Assembly: GCF_034661175.1 (NCBI RefSeq) | Contig: NZ_CP141058.1 | Coordinates: 2,170,001-2,234,000, forward strand | Length of the DNA: 64,000 nucleotides | Direction: 5' to 3' | Origin: Nocardioides renjunii | Lineage (GTDB): Bacteria; Actinomycetota; Actinomycetes; Propionibacteriales; Nocardioidaceae | Part shown: positions 25,487 through 34,220 of the stretch, piece after piece | How the letters are laid out: every line of letters begins with the position of its first letter | Position numbering within the stretch: position 1 is the first letter of the stretch | Made by a program: the position numbers and the translations under genes | The notes under the pieces: generated by a model | What the model saw: the letters and a program-made list of their open reading frames with translations, nothing else | What the model was told of the DNA's origin: nothing | The model's database searches: none

Positions 25487-27228
25487 TGTCCCGCCGAGAC
25501 CTCGACTTCCTGCTCCACGAGTGGCTGCGGGTGTCGGAGTCGCCTGAGGGGACCGTCGACCGGGAGACCGTCGACGCCGTGCTCGACCTCGCGGAGCAGG
25601 TCGCCACCCGCTGGTTCGCACCGCACAACCGCCGCAACGACAGCGAGGAGCCGCGGTTCGACGGGACGCGGGTGCACGTCCACGACGAGGTCGCGCCGGC
25701 CCTGGCGGCGTACTTCGAGGCGGGGTTCGGCGGGATGACGATGCCCGAGGAGCTCGGCGGGTCGGACCTCCCGGTGGTGGTCGCCCAGGCTGCGGACCTC
25801 TGGTTCAGCGCGGCCAACGTGGGCACGGCCGGCTACCCGTTCCTCACCAAGGCCAACGCCAACCTGCTCCGCGCCCACGCCACCCCCGAGCAGGTCGCGA
25901 CCTGGGTGCAGCCGATGGTCGAGGGCCGCTTCTTCGGCACCATGTGCCTGAGCGAGCCGCAGGCCGGCTCGTCGCTGGCCGACGTGACGACACGAGCCGT
26001 GCCGCACGGCGACGGCACCTGGCGGGTGCGCGGCAACAAGATGTGGATCAGCGGCGGCGACCACGAGCTGAGCGACAACATCGTCCACCTCGTCCTGGCC
26101 CGGGCCGCCGGGGCGCCCGCCGGCGTCAGGGGACTGTCGCTCTTCATCGTGCCCAAGGTGCTGCCGGACGGGTCCCGCAACGACGTCCAGCTCGCCGGGC
26201 TCAACCACAAGATGGGGATGCGCGGCATCACCAACACGCTGCTCAACTTCGGCGAGGCCGACGGTGCCGTCGGCTACCTGGTGGGCGACGAGAACCGCGG
26301 GCTGGCCTACATGTTCCACATGATGAACGAGGCCCGCGTCGGCGTCGGGACGAGCGCGGTGGCCCTGGGCTACTCCGGCTACCTGCACGCCCTGGAGTAC
26401 GCCCGCACGCGTCCGCAGGGGCGCCCGATCGGGGCCAAGGACCCGGCCAGCCCGATGGTGCCGATCGTCGACCACGCCGACGTGCGCCGGATGCTGCTCG
26501 CGATGAAGTCGTACGTCGAGGGCGGCCTGGCCCTCGAGCTCTACTGCGGCCGGCTGCTCGACGAGGAACGCACCGCCACCGACCCCGGCCGCGCCCGTGA
26601 GGCCAGGCTGCTGCTCGAGATCCTCACCCCGATCGCCAAGAGCTGGCCCTCGCAGTGGTGCCTGGCCGCCAACGACCTCGCGATCCAGGTGCACGGCGGC
26701 TACGGCTACACCCGCGAGTACCCGGTCGAGCAGCTCTGGCGCGACAACCGGCTCAACCCCATCCACGAGGGGACCCACGGCATCCAGGCCCTCGACCTGC
26801 TCGGCCGCAAGGTCACCATGGCCGACGGCGCCGCCGTGCACCTGCTCGCCGCCCGCATGCGCGACACCATCGAGCGGGCCGCGGCGACACCCGGCGCCCC
26901 GGCCACCCACGCGGCGGAGCTCGCGGCCCACCTGGACCGCACGCTCGAGGTCACCGCGGCGCTGTGGGCCACCGGCGACCCGGCGCTCGCCCTCGCGGAC
27001 GCGACGACGTACCTCGAGGTCCTCGGGCACCTCGTCGTCGCCTGGCTGTGGCTCGACGTGGAGCTCGTCGCCACGCGGGCGGAGACCGCGACGGACCCCT
27101 TCCACGCCGGCAAGCGCGCCGCGGCGCAGTACTTCTTCACCCGTGAGCTGCCCCGGCTCGGGCCGCAGCTCGACCTGCTCGCGGGGATGGACCGCCTGCT
27201 CGTCGACCTCGACCCGTCGGTGCTGTGA
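25471..27228 (+). CDS. Acyl-CoA dehydrogenase with C-terminal extension
   Basis: A 585-aa flavoprotein that oxidises acyl-CoA thioesters to enoyl-CoA. FAD-binding signatures [15 protein letters not shown] and [20 protein letters not shown] are present. The catalytic Glu is in [19 protein letters not shown], and the fold's last helices carry [20 protein letters not shown]. The 140-residue C-terminal domain marks the long FadE-type subclass acting on longer or unusual acyl chains. ATG 25471 has GAGGAG 5 nt upstream and lies inside the lysR 3' end, so expression may be coupled to lysR. Confidence 0.93.
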   Translation: MPSHLMSRRDLDFLLHEWLRVSESPEGTVDRETVDAVLDLAEQVATRWFAPHNRRNDSEEPRFDGTRVHVHDEVAPALAAYFEAGFGGMTMPEELGGSDLPVVVAQAADLWFSAANVGTAGYPFLTKANANLLRAHATPEQVATWVQPMVEGRFFGTMCLSEPQAGSSLADVTTRAVPHGDGTWRVRGNKMWISGGDHELSDNIVHLVLARAAGAPAGVRGLSLFIVPKVLPDGSRNDVQLAGLNHKMGMRGITNTLLNFGEADGAVGYLVGDENRGLAYMFHMMNEARVGVGTSAVALGYSGYLHALEYARTRPQGRPIGAKDPASPMVPIVDHADVRRMLLAMKSYVEGGLALELYCGRLLDEERTATDPGRAREARLLLEILTPIAKSWPSQWCLAANDLAIQVHGGYGYTREYPVEQLWRDNRLNPIHEGTHGIQALDLLGRKVTMADGAAVHLLAARMRDTIERAAATPGAPATHAAELAAHLDRTLEVTAALWATGDPALALADATTYLEVLGHLVVAWLWLDVELVATRAETATDPFHAGKRAAAQYFFTRELPRLGPQLDLLAGMDRLLVDLDPSVL

Positions 27229-27258
27229 CCGCGTCGCGCTGCCCGGCGATGCCGGAGG

Positions 27259-28533
27259 TCAGCCGGCCGGTGGGGTGACGGCGGGCTCGGGGTGCCCGCC
27301 CGAGCGCTGGTCGACGACCTCGTCGAGGTAGCGCACCACGACGGCCAGCACGGCTGCCACCGGGACCGCGAGGAACGCGCCGGTGATGCCGAAGAGCGTG
27401 CCGCCGAGGGTCACCGCGAGCAGCACGACGGCCGCGTGCAGGTCCATCGACCTCGACTGCAGATAGGGCGAGAGCACGTTCCCCTCGAGCTGCTGCACCA
27501 CGAGGATCAGCAGCAGGACGAGCAGCGCCCCTGTCACTCCGTTGGAGACCAGGGCGATGAGGACCGCGATGATGCCGGCGACGAAGGCGCCGACGATGGG
27601 CACGAAGCCGGCGAAGAACGTGATCACGGCGAGCGGGACGGCCAGCGGGACCCCGATGACGAGCAGCCCGGCACCGATCAGCACGGCGTCGATCAGCGAG
27701 ACCAGCGCCTGGGTCCGGATGAACCCGCCGAGCGTGTCCCAGGACCGCCGCCCCACGGCGTGGAGGTGGGGACCGGCGGTGGGACCGGTGAGGCGGCTCA
27801 GCCACGGCAGGAACCGGTGCCCGTCCTTGAGGAACAGGAAGCTGAGGATGAGCACGAGCACCAGGTTGACCACGCCGTTGGTGATGGCCGAGACCCCGGT
27901 CAGCACGCCGGAGGCGATGCTCCCGGCGGACCCGGAGAGGCGCTCCTGCAGGCCCTGCAGCCCGGCGTCGATCTGCTGCGCGGACACGAAGTTGGACTCC
28001 TGCACCCAGTCCTGCACCCGCTGCAGGCCGTCGCTGGCCCGATCGACGATGTCGCCGCCCTGCGAGGCGACGGAGGGCGCGATGGTGAAGCCCACGGCGA
28101 CGACCACGAGGATCGCGCCCAGCATCGTCGCCGCGGCGGCGAGCCCGTTCGGCAGGTGCGCCCGGCGGCGCAGCAGGCCCGTCACGGGCGACAGCACGGT
28201 GCACAGGATCAACGCCATCAGCACCGGGAAGATCACCACCCAGGCGTACTTGACGACGTAGCCCAGGATCACCAGGCCGACCACGATGAGCGTCAGCCGC
28301 CAGCTCCACCGCGCGGTCCACGACACCCCGTCCCCGATCAGGGACTCCCGGGAGGGCCCGGCGACCACGTGCGCGACCGGTGCCGAGGATGCCGCAGGTG
28401 CCGCCGGCGCCGACGGTGCCGCGGCGGAAGCGCCGCTCCGGCTCACCGGCCGTGGCGTCGGGTCCTCGGGGTCGGTGGCGGGCGCGTCGGCGTCATGGGA
28501 GGGCTTCACACCCGGGGGTACCCGCCGCTGCAC
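27259..28533 (-). CDS. AI-2E family transporter (PerM-like)
   Basis: A 424-aa membrane protein. An Ala/Pro-rich cytoplasmic N-terminus of about 75 residues precedes the AI-2E_transport domain with eight predicted helices (LTLIVVGLVILGYVVKYAWV, VVIFPVLMALILCTVLSPV, FFAGFVPIVGAFVAGIIAVL and VVQQLEGNVLSPYLQSRSMDLH, the family signature). Members act in small-molecule or ion efflux; few are proven AI-2 exporters. The start is uncertain: GTG 28533 or GTG 28509. A second family member is at 57228-58286. Confidence 0.88.
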   Translation of the reverse strand: MQRRVPPGVKPSHDADAPATDPEDPTPRPVSRSGASAAAPSAPAAPAASSAPVAHVVAGPSRESLIGDGVSWTARWSWRLTLIVVGLVILGYVVKYAWVVIFPVLMALILCTVLSPVTGLLRRRAHLPNGLAAAATMLGAILVVVAVGFTIAPSVASQGGDIVDRASDGLQRVQDWVQESNFVSAQQIDAGLQGLQERLSGSAGSIASGVLTGVSAITNGVVNLVLVLILSFLFLKDGHRFLPWLSRLTGPTAGPHLHAVGRRSWDTLGGFIRTQALVSLIDAVLIGAGLLVIGVPLAVPLAVITFFAGFVPIVGAFVAGIIAVLIALVSNGVTGALLVLLLILVVQQLEGNVLSPYLQSRSMDLHAAVVLLAVTLGGTLFGITGAFLAVPVAAVLAVVVRYLDEVVDQRSGGHPEPAVTPPAG

Positions 28534-28594
28534 CTCGCATGAGCCGCGCCCGTCCGGCGGGGTGCCCGCGGGCGTGCTTAGGGGTGCTCGGGAG

Positions 28595-28921
28595 TCAGGT
28601 GCCGACCTCGCCGGAGCCGTCGAGGAAGGTCCGCATCCGCAGCGTCACGTCGGTCCGGCTCATCCCCGCCCGCTGCTCGAGCAGCCATGCGAGGCCGCCG
28701 AGGGTCAGCACGAGGCCGCCCATCAGGCCCGAGGCGTCGACCTCGAGCTCGTCGGTCGCCGGGTCGACCGTGATCCGCACGGCCCGGATCTCGTTGAGCC
28801 GCTCGAACGCCAGGCTGAGCGCGTCGACCGTCTCGTCCTGTCCTCGCGGGTCGTCGTCGAGGACCGACAGCAGGTCCACCAGCACGTGCCCGGCGAGGCG
28901 GCCAGCCTCGGCTCCGTCCAT
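28595..28921 (-). CDS. Hypothetical 108-aa protein
   Basis: ATG 28921 has a strong GGAGG 5 nt upstream. The predicted soluble protein begins MDGAEAGRLAGHVLVDLLSV, has an acidic middle (DDDPRGQDETVDALSLAFER) and ends with an amphipathic helix rich region (GGLVLTLGGLAWLLEQRAGM). I do not recognise the family. It is divergent from the small membrane gene at 29111; the GTTTAYGAYGTAAA palindrome at 29073 lies between them and could affect both. Confidence 0.6.
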   Translation of the reverse strand: MDGAEAGRLAGHVLVDLLSVLDDDPRGQDETVDALSLAFERLNEIRAVRITVDPATDELEVDASGLMGGLVLTLGGLAWLLEQRAGMSRTDVTLRMRTFLDGSGEVGT

Positions 28922-29072
28922 GTCGACCTCCTGGCTCGTGTTCGTCACCACCGAGCGGTCGGATTGCCCGTCGGCTGCCGTCGGACCCGGTCGGGTCGAG
29001 ACCTGCGCTCGTCGCGGAGACGGGGGTGCTCGTGCCTGAGCCCCCTTGCGCACCCGCGTCCGAGGAGGCAGT

Positions 29073-29086
29073 GTTTACGACGTAAA
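29073..29086. promoter_or_regulatory. Candidate TetR operator, copy 1
   Basis: GTTTACGACGTAAA, whose core TTTACG-A-CGTAAA is a perfect palindrome. It is 24 bases upstream of the small ORF at 29111, where it would overlap the promoter. A close match occurs at 30170-30184 on the other side of the TetR gene. It is AT-rich against a very GC-rich background. Confidence 0.6.
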
Positions 29087-29110
29087 GTCTCCGGCTCGAG
29101 GACGGTCCCG

Positions 29111-29293
29111 ATGGCAGCCCCCAGCACGTCTCCCACACCCGCGGCCAGCACGTGGGCGTTCCTCACCAGGAACGAGCTCACCTGGCGCCAGGCGACGGAG
29201 GGCTGGGCGGTGCTGACGGCGCTCGGCGCCTTCGCGGCGACGGCGGCCGCGTTCTTCAAGCTGGCGCGCGTGGTCGGTCGTACCCGCTTCTGA
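29111..29293 (+). CDS. Small single-pass membrane protein, 60 aa
   Basis: The ORF encodes MAAPSTSPTPAASTWAFLTR followed by one hydrophobic segment (AVLTALGAFAATAAAFFKLA) and a basic tail ending VVGRTRF. AGGA lies about 10 nt upstream of the ATG. Codon use fits the genome. A candidate TetR operator precedes it and the TetR gene follows 70 bases later on the same strand, so the two may share a transcript. No family recognised; small membrane or toxin-like roles cannot be told apart. Confidence 0.5.
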   Translation: MAAPSTSPTPAASTWAFLTRNELTWRQATEGWAVLTALGAFAATAAAFFKLARVVGRTRF

Positions 29294-29363
29294 GGTCATC
29301 CGCCGAGGCGACGTGCGGGCGGCGGTCCCCGCGCTAGTGTTCGGCGACAAGGGGGGTGTTGCC

Positions 29364-30098
29364 ATGGCACAGGACTACCCGGACGCGGACCTCGCGGCCG
29401 TGAACGACGAGCCGCCCCCGTCCGGCCGCGTGCCGCTGAGCCGGCAACGCATCGTCGACGCGGCCCTCGACTACATCGACGCCCAGGGCCTGCCCGGACT
29501 GACGATGCGCCGCCTCGGTGAGCAGCTCGGCGTGGAGGCGATGGCGCTCTACCGCTACGTCCCCAGCAAGGAGGACCTCCTCGACGCCGTCGTGGAAGAC
29601 CTGGTGGCCCAGGTGCGTGCCGACGACGTCGTCCTCGACGAGCCGCGCGACGGCTGGCAGGACTTCCTGCAGCGCATGGCGCACGGCGTCCGGCGCATGG
29701 CACTGGCGCACCCCAAGGCCTTCCCGCTGGTCGCCTCGCGCCCGGCGGAGGCCCCGTGGCTCCGCCCGCCGCTGCGCAGCCTGGAGTGGGTCGAGACCTT
29801 TCTGTCCGGCCTGCTCGCCGAAGGCTTCAGCGACGACGCCGCCATCGACGGCTACCGGGCCTACACCAGCTTCCTGCTGGGCCACCTCCTCCTCGAGGTC
29901 GCCGTGCACGGTGCGGACGTGGGGCCGCTGGACGTCCTGGACGACCAGACCGGTGAGCCCGGGACTGCCGAGTACCCCACCGTGTCCCGCCTGCGGAGGC
30001 CTCTGTCCGAGGACCGTTCCGCCGTCGAGTTCGAGGAGGCCCTCGAGGCGCTCCTCGACCGGATGACCGTCGCCCGCAACGCCCACGTCAGGGGCTGA
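29364..30098 (+). CDS. TetR-family transcriptional regulator with TetR_C_1-type ligand domain
   Basis: A 244-aa repressor-type protein. The helix-turn-helix lies at about residues 28-73 (RIVDAALDYIDAQGLPGLTM, RRLGEQLGVEAMALYRYVPS, KEDLLDAV). The C-terminal domain (GVRRMALAHPKAFPLVASRP, FLSGLLAEGFSDDAAIDGYR, FEEALEALLDRM) matches the tetracycline-repressor C-terminal class. ATG 29364 has AAGGGGGG about 8 nt upstream. Two AT-rich palindromes of the same sequence flank the gene, one before the small membrane ORF and one before the GAF-ANTAR gene; these are probable operators for this protein. Confidence 0.9.
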   Translation: MAQDYPDADLAAVNDEPPPSGRVPLSRQRIVDAALDYIDAQGLPGLTMRRLGEQLGVEAMALYRYVPSKEDLLDAVVEDLVAQVRADDVVLDEPRDGWQDFLQRMAHGVRRMALAHPKAFPLVASRPAEAPWLRPPLRSLEWVETFLSGLLAEGFSDDAAIDGYRAYTSFLLGHLLLEVAVHGADVGPLDVLDDQTGEPGTAEYPTVSRLRRPLSEDRSAVEFEEALEALLDRMTVARNAHVRG

Positions 30099-30169
30099 GC
30101 ACCGGGTTCGCCCGGCGCGAGCCCGGACCTCGTGCGCGGTCGCCGGCGTCGCGGGGTGTCGGCCGACCC

Positions 30170-30184
30170 GTTTATGATGTAAAC
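30170..30184. promoter_or_regulatory. Candidate TetR operator, copy 2, upstream of the GAF-ANTAR gene
   Basis: GTTTATGATGTAAAC, with GTTTA/TAAAC arms, matches 12 of 14 positions with the copy at 29073-29086. It ends 14 bases before the GTG of the GAF-ANTAR gene, so a bound repressor would block transcription or translation initiation. Confidence 0.6.
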
Positions 30185-30198
30185 AGGGGCCGTGCACC

Positions 30199-30939
30199 GT
30201 GAGCACCGGTGCCACGGACGTCGCGCGCGACGAGGGAGAGAGTGACGTGAGGGAGACGGCCCCGCGCCTGGACGAGTTCACACGCCTGACGCGCGCCCTC
30301 GCGGCCGCCCCGGACGAGTCCACGCGCCTCCAGCTCGCGGTCGACTCGACCGTGTCGCTGGTCACGAGCTGCGACCATGCCGGCCTCACCGTGAACCAGA
30401 GGGGCGGCGTGCTCACGCGCGTCGGCAGCGACGACGTGGTGCAGCGGGCCAACGAGCTGCAGTCTGAGCTCGGCGAGGGCCCCTGCCTCGACGTGACGCG
30501 CGACCAGGACACGCTCGTCATCCCCGACCTGGCCACCGCCCGCCGCTACCCGACCTGGGCGCAGCGGGTCCACACCGAGCTGGGGGTGGGATCGATGATG
30601 TCGCTGCTCGTCTACACCGACCAGCACTCCTACGGTGCGCTCAGCCTCTACGCCGACATCGGTCGTCGCTTCGACGCCGACGACCTGGCCAGCGCCCAGG
30701 CGGTGGCCGGTCACCTCGCGGTGACGCTGTCCGCCGGTCGGGAGATCGAGCACCTCAGCATCGCCATGCACAACCGCCTGACGATCGGGCGCGCGCAGGG
30801 CATCTTGATGAGCACGCTCGACATCGACGCCGACGCCGCGTTCGACTACCTCCGCCGCATGTCCATGGAGTCCAACCGCAAGGTCGTCGACCTCGCCGAG
30901 GAGATCGCCCGGACCCGGGCGCTCCCGCCCCGCCCGTGA
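30199..30939 (+). CDS. GAF and ANTAR domain protein (putative RNA-binding antiterminator)
   Basis: A 246-aa protein. A GAF sensory domain spans about residues 35-170 (VTSCDHAGLTVNQRGGVLTR, GEGPCLDVTRDQDTLVIPDL). A C-terminal ANTAR domain of about 55 residues follows (AMHNRLTIGRAQGILMSTLD then AAFDYLRRMSMESNRKVVDL). ANTAR proteins bind dual hexaloop RNA hairpins and prevent termination; the GAF domain supplies the signal. The start is GTG 30199, with GTG 30247 (after GAGGGAGAG) an alternative. A candidate TetR site lies just upstream. RNA targets are not apparent in the window. Confidence 0.9.
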   Translation: MSTGATDVARDEGESDVRETAPRLDEFTRLTRALAAAPDESTRLQLAVDSTVSLVTSCDHAGLTVNQRGGVLTRVGSDDVVQRANELQSELGEGPCLDVTRDQDTLVIPDLATARRYPTWAQRVHTELGVGSMMSLLVYTDQHSYGALSLYADIGRRFDADDLASAQAVAGHLAVTLSAGREIEHLSIAMHNRLTIGRAQGILMSTLDIDADAAFDYLRRMSMESNRKVVDLAEEIARTRALPPRP

Positions 30940-30970
30940 CGCCCGGCGGGCGACACCGTCCGTGGCGGGT

Positions 30971-31003
30971 GGCTCCGCGGCCCGCTTCTTGAGCCGCGGA
31001 GCC
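30971..31003 (+). terminator. Terminator-like hairpin after the GAF-ANTAR gene
   Basis: GGCTCCGCGGC and GCCGCGGAGCC form a perfect 11-bp stem around an 11-nt loop, 32 bases after the GAF-ANTAR stop and before the convergent DHFR-like remnant. It may serve both directions. Confidence 0.75.
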
Positions 31004-31100
31004 CGGTCGGTGACCCGCAGCCTCCGGCGGGCCTGACGACCGTGGCCGCACGGTGCCCACGAGGTGCCGTCCCATACGTGGCTCGCGGGCTCTGCCGGAC

Positions 31101-31406
31101 TCAGCCGCGCACCCGGTACTGCGTGGTGACGTGCCGCGTGCCCAGCGTGGTCGAGCCGTCGAGGTCGAGGTCGAGGCTCCCCCCGACCACGACGGACGCG
31201 TAGCGGCCGCGCAGGTCCTCGACGACTGCCGACACTCCCTCACGGTGCACCTCGACCTGGCCCGCGTCGCCCCACGGCGCCGAGGTCATGGTGCCGGCGA
31301 CCACGTGCATGGGCGCGGCATTGATCCACGCGGCGACGGCGTCGAAGAAGCCGATCCCCCCGTCCTCGTCCGCCGCGAACCCGTCGGCGCTCACGATCTG
31401 CTCCAC
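31101..31406 (-). pseudogene. Shrunken dihydrofolate reductase/RibD C-terminal-like gene (remnant)
   Basis: The 101-codon frame keeps three separated parts of the DHFR/RibD_C fold: an N-terminal strand (IVSADGFAADEDGGIGFFDA), a central block (INAAPMHVVAGTMTSAPWGD through VVVGGS), and a C-terminal strand (GSTTLGTRHVTTQYRVRG). Complete family members are about 180-200 residues. The GR-x-TY segment expected between parts one and two, and the region after VVGGS, are missing, consistent with two in-frame deletions. An upstream in-frame ATG (31487) would overlap the divergent gene, so GTG 31406 is given. It could still encode a small protein, but catalysis is unlikely. Confidence 0.55.
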
Positions 31407-31443
31407 GGCGTCTCGTCGACATGGTGCGTGCACACTGGGACGC

Positions 31444-31950
31444 ATGAGCATGTCCACCCCCGGTGCCGCCCCGTCCTCGCCCCTCAAGCTCCAGTTCCCG
31501 CAGTCGCTCGCGGTCTACGACGACTACGCGGCCGCGCAGAAGAGCGTCGACTTCCTCGCCGACCAGGAGTTCCCGGTCGAGCACCTGATGATCGTCGGCA
31601 CCGACCTCAAGCGCATCGAGCGCATCACCGGCCGACTGACCTGGGGCCGTGTCGCCCTCGGCGGCATCCTGTCCGGCCTGTGGTTCGGCGTCTTCGTCGG
31701 CCTCATCTTCGCGCTCTTCACCACGTCCGACACCTGGCAGGTGCTGCTCAGCACGGCCTTCTTCGGAGCGACGTTCGGGCTGGTCTGGGCGCTCATCGGC
31801 TACGCCTTCACCCGTGGCCAGCGCGACTTCTCCTCGGTGACGCAGGTCGTCGCCACCAGGTACGAGGTCCTGGTCGAGCACAAGCACGCGGCACGGGCGC
31901 GGGAGCTGCTCGCCGGTCTCCCCGGAGCCCTGCCCAACCCCTTCGCCTGA
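31444..31950 (+). CDS. General stress protein 17M-like membrane protein
   Basis: A 168-aa protein. The N-terminal soluble part resembles general stress protein 17M (LAVYDDYAAAQKSVDFLADQ, FPVEHLMIVGTDLKRIERIT). Two transmembrane helices follow (ALGGILSGLWFGVFVGLIFA; LLSTAFFGATFGLVWALIGY) with a glycine-zipper appearance, and the tail VTQVVATRYEVLVEHKHAAR closes the domain. ATG 31444 with a second ATG two codons later. Function of this widespread actinobacterial family is unproven; it is typically stress induced. Confidence 0.82.
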   Translation: MSMSTPGAAPSSPLKLQFPQSLAVYDDYAAAQKSVDFLADQEFPVEHLMIVGTDLKRIERITGRLTWGRVALGGILSGLWFGVFVGLIFALFTTSDTWQVLLSTAFFGATFGLVWALIGYAFTRGQRDFSSVTQVVATRYEVLVEHKHAARARELLAGLPGALPNPFA

Positions 31951-32048
31951 GCCGCGCACGCCTGCCACAGGCCAGCGGTCTAGCCCATGGGGTCCGCTCC
32001 TGGCGGAGGGGCGCATAGTGGGGAATCTCGGCACCTGGAGGCGTCCTC

Positions 32049-34199
32049 ATGACGACGGCAAGCACCAGCGTCCCAACCGCGCTCCTCTGTGGACTGGCAC
32101 TGGCTGCCGGCCTCGCCGTAGGACCGGGCACGACTGCCGTCGGCGCGCCGGCAGCCGAGTCGGCCGTGGAGGCGGAACCGGGTGTGCTCGGCGGCGACAC
32201 ATGGCTGGAACACCACCGCGAGGACCTGCTCCCCTACTGGGACACCCCGTCCGCCCTCGGCGTTCCGGTGGGCAACTTCCCGTCCTGGCGGGGCCGCGAC
32301 GGTGAGCTCCTGACCGACCCCCCGACCCGGAGCCAGCGCGGCCTCCCGACCCTCGCCCGTGGCGTCTACGGCTACTCGGTCGCCTTCCTGCTCACCGGGG
32401 AGGCGCGTTACCTCACCTACGCCAAGGCAGGCATCGACTGGATCAACGCGCACGCTCGCGACACCGTCCACGGTGGCTGGTTCGGGGTGCTGGACGTGAA
32501 CGGCGCTCCGGCCGACCGCTTCGCACGCAAGGAGGTCTTCGACCTCGCGTCGTTGGGCCTCGCCTTCGGCATGTACTACAACGTCACCCGGGACCCGGCA
32601 GTGGAGGCCGACCTCCTCGCCGTCCGGGACCTCCTCTTCGAGCGCTACTACGACGCCGAGACCTCCCGCATCAAGGACGCCGTGGACTTCACGCAGTCCA
32701 CGGAGGTGGACACGGGGGGCAACGGCGGCGACATCACCAACTACCTCGTGCCCGGCTCGGCGCTGCTGCTGCCGAACATCGACGTGTTGAGCGACCCTGT
32801 CCGGCGCCAGCAGTTCCGCGACGACCTCCGCCTCGTGACCGAGCAGCTGGTGGCGCGGCACCGAGGCGCCGGCCCGGAGTCGTGGTGGTTCTGGGGCCGC
32901 ACCGCACGCGTCGGGCGCTTCAACGCCCAGCAGACCGACTTCGGGCACTCCGTCAAGAGCCAGGAGCTCATCCTCAACGCCAACATGGTGTTTCCCGACC
33001 GCCCCTGGTCGGGTCTTGCGGGCGACCTCTCGGTGCTCCTGCACCGGGCCTGGGACGGCCCCGCCGCCCGGTGGAACCAGGCACGGACCGGCGCGGAGCC
33101 GACCGCGGTGGAACGCGACAGCGAGTGGTGGGTCCACGACGAGGCCGACCAGACGCTCGCCTCCCTCGACCTCGGGGACGACTTCGCGCATCGGGAGTGG
33201 CTGGCCACCAGCGCGCGGAGCTGGCTGGACGTGTTCGTGGACCGGGGGTCGCCGGTCCGGGAGACGTACGTCCGCCCCGCTCGTGATCCCGTCGTCCAGG
33301 ACCTGCGCAAGACCGGGTTCGGCAAGAACATGTACCACGTCAGCGAGCACGCCCTGGTGATGTACCTGCACGGCCGTGCCCTGGAGGGGCGGCCTGCGCG
33401 GCTCCACTACGCCTTCCCGACGGGCACCGCGCTGACGGCCGAGGCCGAGCCCTACTGGTACGACGCCGCTGCGGAGACGCGGGTCGTCCGCGATGAGCTC
33501 ACCGAGCTGCCGGGCCACCGGCTCGTGCACGTCGACTTCACCGGCATCGGGCAGGTCACACCGCCGCCCTACCCCGCCCCGCAGGACACCGCAGCGCCGA
33601 CGACGGCGCACGCCGTGACCCCCGGGCCCAACGCTGCCGGATGGAACCGGAGCGACGTCTCGGTGGCCGTCACGGCCACCGACGACGGCGTCGGGGTGCG
33701 GGAGATCCGAGCGATCGTGGAACGGGGCGGCGGCCTCCCGCCCATGGCCGTCGTCGATCCCGGCCCCGAGCTGGTCCTGCCGCCGCTCACCGAGGAGGGT
33801 GTCCACCGCGTGACCTTCTGGGCGGTCGACCTCCTGGGCACCGCCGGCGTCCCGGAGCACGTGGAGGTGCGCATCGACCGCACGCCACCGACGATCGTCG
33901 GGATGCCGCAGCAGCCGTGCGTCCTGTGGCCGCCGGACCATCGCCTGGTGCAGGTGGCCGACGTCACCGGCAGCGACGCCCGGTCCGGGCTGGCCGCGGT
34001 CGGCCTTGACGTGACGGCGGACGAGCCCCTCCGTCCGGGGGCCGTCGTCAGGGACGGCGGACGGGTCGCGGTGCGGGCCGCTCGGGACGGGCGCGGCGAC
34101 GGGCGCACGTACGCCATGGTCGCGACCGCCGACGATCTCGCGGGCAACACCTCCCGGGCCGTGGCGACCTGCGACGTGCCGCACGACCGGGCGCCCTGA
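32049..34199 (+). CDS. Secreted alpha/alpha-barrel (AGE-like) protein with Ig-like C-terminus
   Basis: A 716-aa exported protein. The signal peptide is residues 1-33 (ALLCGLALAAGLAVGPGTTA, then AVGAPA). The large domain (about 50-460) has repeated helical hairpins such as GVYGYSVAFLLTGEARYLTY and GIDWINAHARDTVHGGWFGV, as in N-acylglucosamine 2-epimerase/six-hairpin glycosidase folds. The last 200 residues are beta-rich with DDGVGVREIRAIVE and TFWAVDLLGTAGVPEHVEV, like the Ig-like repeats of surface proteins. The substrate is probably a carbohydrate; the precise activity is unknown. It is converged upon by the kdpE-like gene. Confidence 0.7.
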   Translation: MTTASTSVPTALLCGLALAAGLAVGPGTTAVGAPAAESAVEAEPGVLGGDTWLEHHREDLLPYWDTPSALGVPVGNFPSWRGRDGELLTDPPTRSQRGLPTLARGVYGYSVAFLLTGEARYLTYAKAGIDWINAHARDTVHGGWFGVLDVNGAPADRFARKEVFDLASLGLAFGMYYNVTRDPAVEADLLAVRDLLFERYYDAETSRIKDAVDFTQSTEVDTGGNGGDITNYLVPGSALLLPNIDVLSDPVRRQQFRDDLRLVTEQLVARHRGAGPESWWFWGRTARVGRFNAQQTDFGHSVKSQELILNANMVFPDRPWSGLAGDLSVLLHRAWDGPAARWNQARTGAEPTAVERDSEWWVHDEADQTLASLDLGDDFAHREWLATSARSWLDVFVDRGSPVRETYVRPARDPVVQDLRKTGFGKNMYHVSEHALVMYLHGRALEGRPARLHYAFPTGTALTAEAEPYWYDAAAETRVVRDELTELPGHRLVHVDFTGIGQVTPPPYPAPQDTAAPTTAHAVTPGPNAAGWNRSDVSVAVTATDDGVGVREIRAIVERGGGLPPMAVVDPGPELVLPPLTEEGVHRVTFWAVDLLGTAGVPEHVEVRIDRTPPTIVGMPQQPCVLWPPDHRLVQVADVTGSDARSGLAAVGLDVTADEPLRPGAVVRDGGRVAVRAARDGRGDGRTYAMVATADDLAGNTSRAVATCDVPHDRAP

Positions 34200-34220
34200 C
34201 GCAAGCGGTCACGCCCGCGG

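Noticed and set aside
30199..30939. ANTAR target hairpins adjacent to the GAF-ANTAR gene
   Set aside because: The nearby hairpin at 30971-31003 is a simple 11-bp stem, not the dual hexaloop structure expected for ANTAR binding.
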